Positions 8,996-12,371 of a DNA stretch of 12,371 nucleotides are shown piece after piece; within the stretch, counting starts at the first letter, position 1; the number at the start of each line of letters is the position of its first letter. Under the pieces are notes generated by a model. That model saw only the letters and a list, made by a program, of their open reading frames with translations. It was not told the DNA's origin and did not search any database. Both the position numbers and the translations under genes were made by a program. Source of the DNA: Chrysochromulina parva (lineage: Eukaryota > Haptophyta > Prymnesiales > Chrysochromulinaceae); NCBI GenBank assembly GCA_002887195.1, contig PJAB01001760.1:1-12371 (forward strand), read 5' to 3'.

Positions 8996-10088
8996 GGGGA
9001 CGGCGTCGTCGTGGGCGAGCTTAAGAAGTTGAAGAAGAGGCTGCAGCAGCTCAAGGCCTCGGGTGATTGCCTCTGATTGCCTCTGATGACCTCTGATTGC
9101 CTCCCTCATCAGCAGCTCCAGCAGCTCAAGGCCTCGGGTGATTGCCTCTGATTGCCTCTGATGACCTATGAGTGCCTCCCTCATCAGCAGCTCCAGCAGC
9201 TCAAGGCCTTGGGTGATTGCCTCTGGTTGCCTCTGATGACCTCTGATTGCCTCCCTCATCAGCGGTCCAAGAAGGTTTGATCTCCCCTCGACGAGATCAT
9301 CTGCGTCGGAAGCAGCCCTTTGCCTTTGGCTACCGGTACACGCACTTCTTCTACGCGCTCGAACCCTGATGACCTCTGATGACCTCTGATGACCTATGAT
9401 GACCTATGATGACCTATGATGACCTCTGATGACCTCTGATGACCTTGGATGACCATCCTCATCAGTTACACGCACTTCTTCTACGCGCTCGCGCCGACGC
9501 CGCCGTTTGCGACCGTAGCAGCGTCCGGCGAATTCTGCCTCGGGGCGGCCCAGGTGCGATCTCCCTTGATTGATCTTTATATCTGATGAGCGCTGATGAC
9601 CTCTGATGCCCTCTAGTTTACTTTGGAAGGCCTGGGCAAAGGACACGACCTATACTCGCTTTCTAAGTGACCTCTAATTGGCCTTTGAGTGCCCTCTATT
9701 TGCCTTCTGGGTGCCCTCTAATTGGCCTCGGCACCTCTAATTGCCCTCTAATTGCCCTCTGATTGCCCTCTAATCGCCCTCTAATTGGCCTCGGCACCTC
9801 TAATTGCCCTCTAATTGCCCTCTAATTGCCCTCTAATCGCCCTCTAATTGGCCACAGGACGCGACCGACTGCGAGAGTGTGCAGTTCGTCTCGGGCATGC
9901 TCGCTCCCAATGCGTCGACGCTGCTGCTGAGCTACGGCGTCAACGACTGCGAGGCACGGCTCGGCGCGCTGCCGATGCGCAAGGTTTGGGAGATGCTGCG
10001 GCCGCTGAACGGCGTCCCTAATTTGGATCCGGCGCTGGTGCGGGCGTGTTGGCCTCCAGGGCCCGATCTCCAGGGCCAGATTAATTAA
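6285..10088 (+). CDS. Putative carbohydrate-active beta-propeller-like protein (11 exons, 660 residues)
   Basis: Exons: 6285-6863, 7137-7264, 7354-7417, 7546-7675, 7829-7959, 8074-8145, 8393-8625, 8809-9062, 9263-9335, 9466-9553, 9858-10088 (TAA 10086-10088). All introns are GT-AG and the phases close to 661 codons. Joins make sensible peptide: TFDARLLHWK-GDVLVTYACSS, VWATSRH-T-YEDVKWLAGRN, KQPFAFGY-R-YTHFFYALAP, GEFCLGAAQ-DATDCESVQF. Seen: strand-like motifs FDARLL, KLRVWATSRHT, GRNHALF, LYLGIGHMHRGEG, YTHFFYAL, QFVSGM and LLLSYGVNDCE (606-616). These recall blades of GH130/GH43-type five-bladed propellers, where similar EDPR, KNW-PF and YG-D motifs occur. This is a remote impression, not an assignment. 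Odd: an Ala/Lys-rich insert (exon 4) and a polyglycine plus Lys-rich helix insert (exon 8) interrupt the fold. No clear signal peptide. The divergent neighbour is a phosphodiester glycosidase, which supports a glycan role by inference. Confidence 0.7.
6864..7136 (+). other. Intron 1 of the propeller gene (273 bp, phase 0)
   Basis: The donor GTGAGTG follows AAG and the acceptor CTCCTCCCCCCAG precedes GGCGACGTG. It holds a GTGAAT hexamer run, an 18-bp direct repeat GATGGGCTCCGTGCGGAT (6947-6964 and 6986-7003), and reverse-oriented CATTCAC words near 7072-7100. ATTGGAAGGTGAGTG spans the donor at 6856-6870 and recurs at 6898-6912, giving a second good donor 42 bp downstream. Confidence 0.8.
7265..7353 (+). 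other. Intron 2 of the propeller gene (89 bp, phase 2)
   Basis: The donor GTGTGTGC follows CACAC, and the acceptor lies in TGATTGCCTCCCTCATCAG before GTACGAGG. Only this donor gives phase 2, joining SRHT to YEDVKWLAG. The body is GATTGCG repeats. Confidence 0.75.
7418..7545 (+). other. Intron 3 of the propeller gene (128 bp, phase 0), a 10-bp minisatellite
   Basis: The donor GTGAGG follows ACGGAG and the acceptor CTCATCAG precedes GCAAGCTC. Almost the whole body is about eleven variants of the 10-bp unit TGATGACCCC. Confidence 0.8.
7676..7828 (+). other. Intron 4 of the propeller gene (153 bp, phase 1) with internal recursive splice site
   Basis: The donor GTGCCG follows CTCG and the acceptor CTCATCAG precedes GTGCCG at 7829. 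The intron is two diverged copies of the start of the next exon (copies begin 7676 and 7750, the exon copy at 7829), each followed by TGATGACTGCTGATTGCCTC-type repeats and CTCATCAG. At 7749|7750 an AG|GT is both acceptor and donor. Confidence 0.75.
7960..8073 (+). other. Intron 5 of the propeller gene (114 bp, phase 0) flanked by a 26-bp duplication
   Basis: The donor GTGTGTGG follows TTG and the acceptor CATCCCTCATCAG precedes GTGTGTGG. The first 26 intron bases (7960-7985) are identical to the first 26 bases of the next exon (8074-8099). The body is six copies of the 11-bp unit TGATTGCATGC (8000-8065). Confidence 0.8.
8146..8392 (+). other. Intron 6 of the propeller gene (247 bp, phase 0), an 11-bp minisatellite
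   Basis: The donor GTACGC follows TCACAA and the acceptor TTCCCCACAG precedes GTCCGAACC. Bases 8171-8324 are fourteen exact-register 11-bp units: four CCCTCAGAAAG, then CCCTCTGAGTG variants. GTGCGTCTGAG units of the same length follow. Confidence 0.75.
8626..8808 (+). other. Intron 7 of the propeller gene (183 bp, phase 2)
   Basis: The donor GTGCGC follows CACAT and the acceptor CTCCTCCCCACAG precedes GTACGGC, joining LNRH-M-YGNRH. The body holds three perfect 14-bp ACGGCGCGCCCACC units (8654-8695) and a long C/T tract. The frame is open through it, so retention would insert 61 residues of Pro/Arg/His-rich peptide rather than stop translation. Confidence 0.65.
9063..9262 (+). other. Intron 8 of the propeller gene (200 bp, phase 1), triplicated 75-bp unit
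   Basis: The donor GTGATTG follows TCGG and the final acceptor CTCATCAG precedes CGGTCC. Donors repeat at 9063, 9138 and 9213 and acceptors end at 9112, 9187 and 9262, an exact 75-bp period. Each unit includes a 25-bp copy of the exon 8 end (9113-9137, 9188-9212). Only removal of the whole span keeps the frame into KQPFAFGYRYTHFF. Confidence 0.75.
9336..9465 (+). other. Intron 9 of the propeller gene (130 bp, phase 2) flanked by a 25-bp duplication
   Basis: The donor GTACACGC follows TACCG and the acceptor CCTCATCAG precedes TTACACGC. Bases 9337-9361 recur exactly at 9467-9491 in the next exon. The body is 10-bp TGATGACCTC units. Confidence 0.8.
9554..9857 (+). other. Intron 10 of the propeller gene (304 bp, phase 0), an 11-bp minisatellite
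   Basis: The donor GTGCGA follows GCCCAG and the acceptor ATTGGCCACAG precedes GACGCGACC. From about 9670 to 9850 it is mostly 11-bp CCCTCTAATTG units, with CTAAT in nearly every unit. Confidence 0.8.
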
Positions 10089-10473
10089 TCTGAGTGGATG
10101 AAGCGAGCAGGGCGGGCAGCAGGGGGTCTCGACAGGGGGTCAGTGCAGGAGGTGAGAGAGACATCAGGCAGAAGCAGAGCGCCGTGACGAGCGCACTTGG
10201 AGCCCGACCGTGTGTGTTGAGTGGAGCGGATCGCAAAGGGTTAGTGGGGAGGGTCAGCCTACAATGTGCCGCCTCAGCCCCCTTTGGGTTCGAAGTCTCC
10301 CTAGGGAGGATAGGACAGCAACACAGGATTTACCGTCCACAATTACACACTGACACTCAAACAGGTTGCGGCACGACGGTCCGCAAGCAGCACAGCATGC
10401 AACTTTTAAAAGGTGAATTTCGGTTACATTTTCTTCCGTTGGCTCCAACAACCTTTTCGTGCTTTCTCTGCGC
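10089..10473. other. Intergenic region (385 bp) with a TATA-like palindrome
   Basis: No supported gene lies between the propeller stop and the next ATG. CTTTTAAAAG at about 10403-10412 is a perfect palindrome resembling a TATA element 62 bp before the ATG at 10474. Its role is a guess. A GGGTTCGAAG word near 10287 lacks the stems of a tRNA. Confidence 0.35.
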
Positions 10474-11615
10474 ATGGACGACCTCTGGTGCCGTGCACGC
10501 GCGGCGGCCAAATGGTCGCGTTGCGACGAGCTTGCCGCAGCGAGACAGGTAGAGGAAGCCCAACGCAAGCGAGTGAGCGGTCTGAGCGTGCACGTGCGCA
10601 CGAAGACGCCCGAACGAAAAGCCGGCCACAGCGTGTGGGTCGAGGCACCACACCGACCGCGGGCGCTCTCCGGCGCGACGCTCCGGCACGCACTCCGGCA
10701 CGAGGAGCTCGTTCGCGACCAGCTCAGCCGCTGGTGGGGCATGGCGACGCGTTCCTGTTGCCCACCCGAGGTCGACGGGCCCGAGGCGACGGACACGATC
10801 AACTACGTCCCATTCCTTCAGCTGATGCTCTGCATCCGAAAGGCGCTGCTGCCGCCGCCGTTCGATGTGCAGCGCGCGCGCGACGAGGCGCAGGCCGATT
10901 GGGTGCGCCTCGCGGGCCCTCGCGGCACGCGCTCCCTCTCCCGCCTCAAGTTCCACTCCGTGCTCTTCGACCTCGCCGACGGCCGCTGCATGAGCACCTC
11001 GCCCGTCGAGTACGTGCATGCGGGCCGAACGCTCCCTCGCTTCACTTGTGCATCCCAGCGCGTCGCTGAGCGTCGCTGAGTGCCTCACTTTCTCTGTCTC
11101 CCTCCTCGGCCCCTGCGTGGTCGTGATCTCGCTATGATCTCGCTTCTCTGTGCTCGCATCCAGATCGCATCTCGATTTAATCGCCGATATGATATAAAAA
11201 TGACCTCTCTTGATTGTCACTGATGACCTCTAGATGACCTCTCTTGATTGTCACTTATGGCCTCTAGATGACCTCTCTTGATTGTCACTGATGACCTCTC
11301 TGGCATGGCCATATTAGGTACGCGGCCTTCCTCTCTCACCTCTTCGATTGCGTCTCAAGCGGCGCGCCGCCCACGCTTCGTTCCATCGATGGCGTCCCTA
11401 ATATGGAAGGTGGGCGGAGGGCCCTCGACGGCGTCCCTAATATGGTCAGCCACGCTGAAGGCTTGGCCGCCGCCGCCGCCACCGCCGCCCTCGCGCCGCC
11501 CAAGACGGCGCCCATGACAGCGCCCAACACGGCGCGTCGAGGGGACGAGTCCACCTTCCATATTAGGAGCGAAGAGCACCTTCCATATTGGGGACGAAGA
11601 GCACTTCGTTGGTAA
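10474..11615 (+). CDS. Unassigned protein with EF-hand-like helical (cytoskeletal-type) module; 3' structure uncertain
   Basis: Exon 10474-11009 joins to an exon starting at 11318. The splice gives TSPV-E-YAAFLSHLFDCV in phase 2. Read without further splicing it ends at TAA 11613-11615 (277 residues). If the inverted-repeat element is removed as an intron (11410-11566) it ends at TGA 11659-11661 (240 residues). Seen: an Arg/Lys/Ala-rich N-terminal helix, then YVPFLQLMLCIRKALLPP, DEAQADWVRLAG, LKFHSVLFDLADG and YAAFLSHLFDCV. From memory, this pattern of helices (DW--D--G, F--SLFELAD, Y--FL) recurs in protist flagellar or cytoskeletal proteins as a degenerate EF-hand-like unit. No catalytic motif is seen. 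The ATG at 10474 has a G at +4; a further 5' exon cannot be excluded. It may continue into the frame at 11835-12371. Confidence 0.6.
11010..11317 (+). other. Intron (308 bp, phase 2) in the helical-module gene
   Basis: The donor GTACGTGC follows CGTCGA and the acceptor GGCCATATTAG precedes GTACGCGG. The join makes EYAAFLSHLFDCV. Its 3' half is a 34-bp tandem repeat. The acceptor sits in CCATATTAGG (11309-11318), the same 10 bases found at the end of the inverted-repeat element further right. Confidence 0.75.
11200..11301 (+). repeat. 34-bp tandem repeat, 3 copies, in intron
   Basis: Units start at 11200, 11234 and 11268 with core ATGACCTCTCTTGATTGTCA, then CTGATGACCTCTAG with a few changes. 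It lies within the intron at 11010-11317. Confidence 0.8.
11397..11567 (+). mobile_element. MITE-like / introner-like element with perfect 17-bp terminal inverted repeats
   Basis: CCTAATATGGAAGGTGG (11397-11413) is the exact reverse complement of CCACCTTCCATATTAGG (11551-11567), giving a 171-bp element. The ends contain a donor (GAAG|GTGG at 11410) and an acceptor (CATATTAG|G, AG at 11565-11566), so the element can be spliced as a 157-bp intron. No transposase is encoded and no clear target-site duplication is visible. A partial second left end (CCTAATATGG, 11436-11445) and a second right end (11583-11592) suggest nested or repeated insertion or tandem duplication. Confidence 0.65.
11552..11601 (+). 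repeat. 25-bp tandem duplication at the right end of the element
   Basis: Bases 11552-11576 repeat at 11577-11601 with two changes (CATATTAGGAGCG versus CATATTGGGGACG). The second copy has lost the AG of the acceptor (ATTG instead of ATTAG), so on the plus strand only the first can act as a 3' splice site. Confidence 0.75.
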
Positions 11616-11772
11616 ACAGGGCGTATCGTCCGTTCTTCAATTTGAGGCAATCCTCCAGTGATGCAGAGTTGTCGTCGTTGAAGTACGTCCAGTGGCCGTC
11701 TTTCTTGAGCGGCCCTACGCCGGCGAGACGTGTTCCTCGCTTGAGCCCTTGGGTGACGAGTACTCTGCTCAT
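11563..11772 (-). CDS. Possible minus-strand coding exon of unknown function
   Basis: An open frame from the ATG at 11772-11770 to a stop near 11563 encodes about 70 residues, including LKKDGHWTYFNDDN and KLKNGRYALFTNEVLFVPN. Third positions are C/G-rich and the peptide is varied rather than low-complexity, unlike most antisense shadows here. GAAG|GTGCTC near 11577 could act as a donor just after NMEG. No family is recognised, and the opposite strand also has open frames, so this may be non-coding or an intron of a plus-strand gene. Confidence 0.35.
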   Translation of the reverse strand: MSRVLVTQGLKRGTRLAGVGPLKKDGHWTYFNDDNSASLEDCLKLKNGRYALFTNEVLFVPNMEGALRS

Positions 11773-11834
11773 AGTCGGGTAGCTGGGTTCCTCGTTCTTC
11801 ACCCAGCGGCCTCCTTCTTTTTGAGTCAACGGCC

Positions 11835-12371
11835 ATGCACGTGCAGGGCCTGCCGCCAACGGTTATGCCCTTCTCCGCCGCGCTCGCCTCCATCGCGGTT
11901 GAGGGCTCGCCGAGGGTCACCCTCGGCGTTTCCCTCTCTCCGCCGACGGACGAAGTGCTCAAGACGGCGTCGGAATCACCTCCCGTGGGCTCCAGATCTC
12001 CCGGGATCTCCGCGAGATCTCCTGCGGGCTCCAGGTCTCCGCTGCCCACGCCTCCGCCCTCGCCCCCTCCGTCGTTGGCCACGACCAATCAGCTGCGACT
12101 GCCCTCGTTGCAGAGGCAACGGCCGTGGATCGTGCTCCCGCCGCCATCGCGGCTGGGGAGGGGATCGCGAGCGCCAACGCGAGCGCCGGCCGCCCCTGCC
12201 GAGGAGCCGAAGCCGCCGCCGAAGCGCCAAGTCACGCAGCCGAAGCCGCCACCGAATGGCAAGAATGATGCTCCGAATGCCATCAAGGCGAAGCTCCAGT
12301 CCGTTGAGAACAGTTTGATCAAGGCGAAGCGCTCGCGCAAGCTCTTCGACCGCGAGGCCCGTGCCTTCAAC
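11835..12371 (+). CDS. Pro/Ala-rich open frame running off the window (3' partial), unknown function
   Basis: One frame is open from 11775 to the last base. ATGs are at 11835 and 11865, and a possible acceptor (CACGTGCAG) ends at 11846. Translation from 11865 begins MPFSAALASIAVEGSPRV, is Pro-rich in the middle, and ends in a charged, helix-like segment (AIKAKLQSVENSLIKAKR). GC-rich DNA stays open by chance, so the whole frame may not be coding. A 50-bp intron at 11985-12034 (GTGGGC to CTCCAG) would shift it into a second plausible Ala-rich frame. It may be a downstream exon of the gene starting at 10474, reachable in phase 0 only through weak donors, or a new gene. Confidence 0.4.
   Translation, partial: MHVQGLPPTVMPFSAALASIAVEGSPRVTLGVSLSPPTDEVLKTASESPPVGSRSPGISARSPAGSRSPLPTPPPSPPPSLATTNQLRLPSLQRQRPWIVLPPPSRLGRGSRAPTRAPAAPAEEPKPPPKRQVTQPKPPPNGKNDAPNAIKAKLQSVENSLIKAKRSRKLFDREARAFN

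Noticed and set aside
8570..9259. Minus-strand ORF of 229 residues with MREAIRGHQRQPEAIT repeats
   Set aside because: The repeats are translated intron 8 units; the opposite strand carries the spliced gene.
10270..10310. tRNA fragment around GGGTTCGAAGTC
   Set aside because: The T-arm stem does not pair and no acceptor or anticodon stems are found nearby.
10357..11220. Minus-strand ORF of 287 residues
   Set aside because: It is antisense to the exon at 10474-11009, which reads as varied peptide and joins in phase to YAAFLSHLFDCV; the minus frame shows no motif.

Overview
The window reads as eukaryotic nuclear DNA: GC-rich, with genes interrupted by short GT-AG introns, no operons and long low-complexity coding stretches. 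The style (Ala/Lys-rich proteins, introns built of short tandem repeats, GC-rich third codon positions) suggests a unicellular alga such as a haptophyte, or possibly a pelagophyte or dinoflagellate relative. This is an inference from style, since no organism-specific marker is present.

Layout. (1) 2-2957 (+): 3' part of a large gene whose protein carries three near-identical SH3/Tudor-like modules, a long Ala/Lys/Glu-rich helical region and, after a 292-bp intron, an EF-hand pair and an IQ-like motif. (2) 2958-3855: non-coding, with a strong hairpin and AT-rich direct repeats. (3) 3856-4546 (+): a two-exon dual-specificity-type phosphatase with the HCx5R signature. (4) 4547-5248: intergenic between convergent genes, with a 34-bp tandem duplication. 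(5) 5249-6034 (-): a one-exon, probably secreted phosphodiester glycosidase of the NAGPA family. (6) 6035-6284: a divergent promoter region. (7) 6285-10088 (+): an 11-exon, 660-residue protein with beta-propeller-like, GH130/GH43-reminiscent motifs. All ten of its introns could be placed by keeping phase. (8) 10089-10473: intergenic. (9) 10474 to about 11615 (+): a gene with a helical EF-hand-like module, then a MITE-like inverted-repeat element usable as an intron. (10) 11616-12371: a possible small minus-strand exon and an open plus-strand frame that runs off the window.

The most interesting signal is the introns. Most are minisatellites of 10-11 bp units carrying CTGAT/CTAAT, and many end in nearly the same CTCCCTCATCAG. 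Three in the 11-exon gene (introns 4, 5 and 9) begin with a copy of the first 20-26 bp of the exon that follows. One of these contains an in-phase AG|GT zero-length-exon (recursive splice) site. Intron 8 is three copies of a 75-bp exon-edge-plus-intron unit. A separate 171-bp element has perfect 17-bp inverted ends that supply both splice sites. Together they look like intron birth caught at several stages. The secreted NAGPA-type glycosidase and the propeller protein are head to head and could share a promoter and a glycan-related role; that link is inferred.
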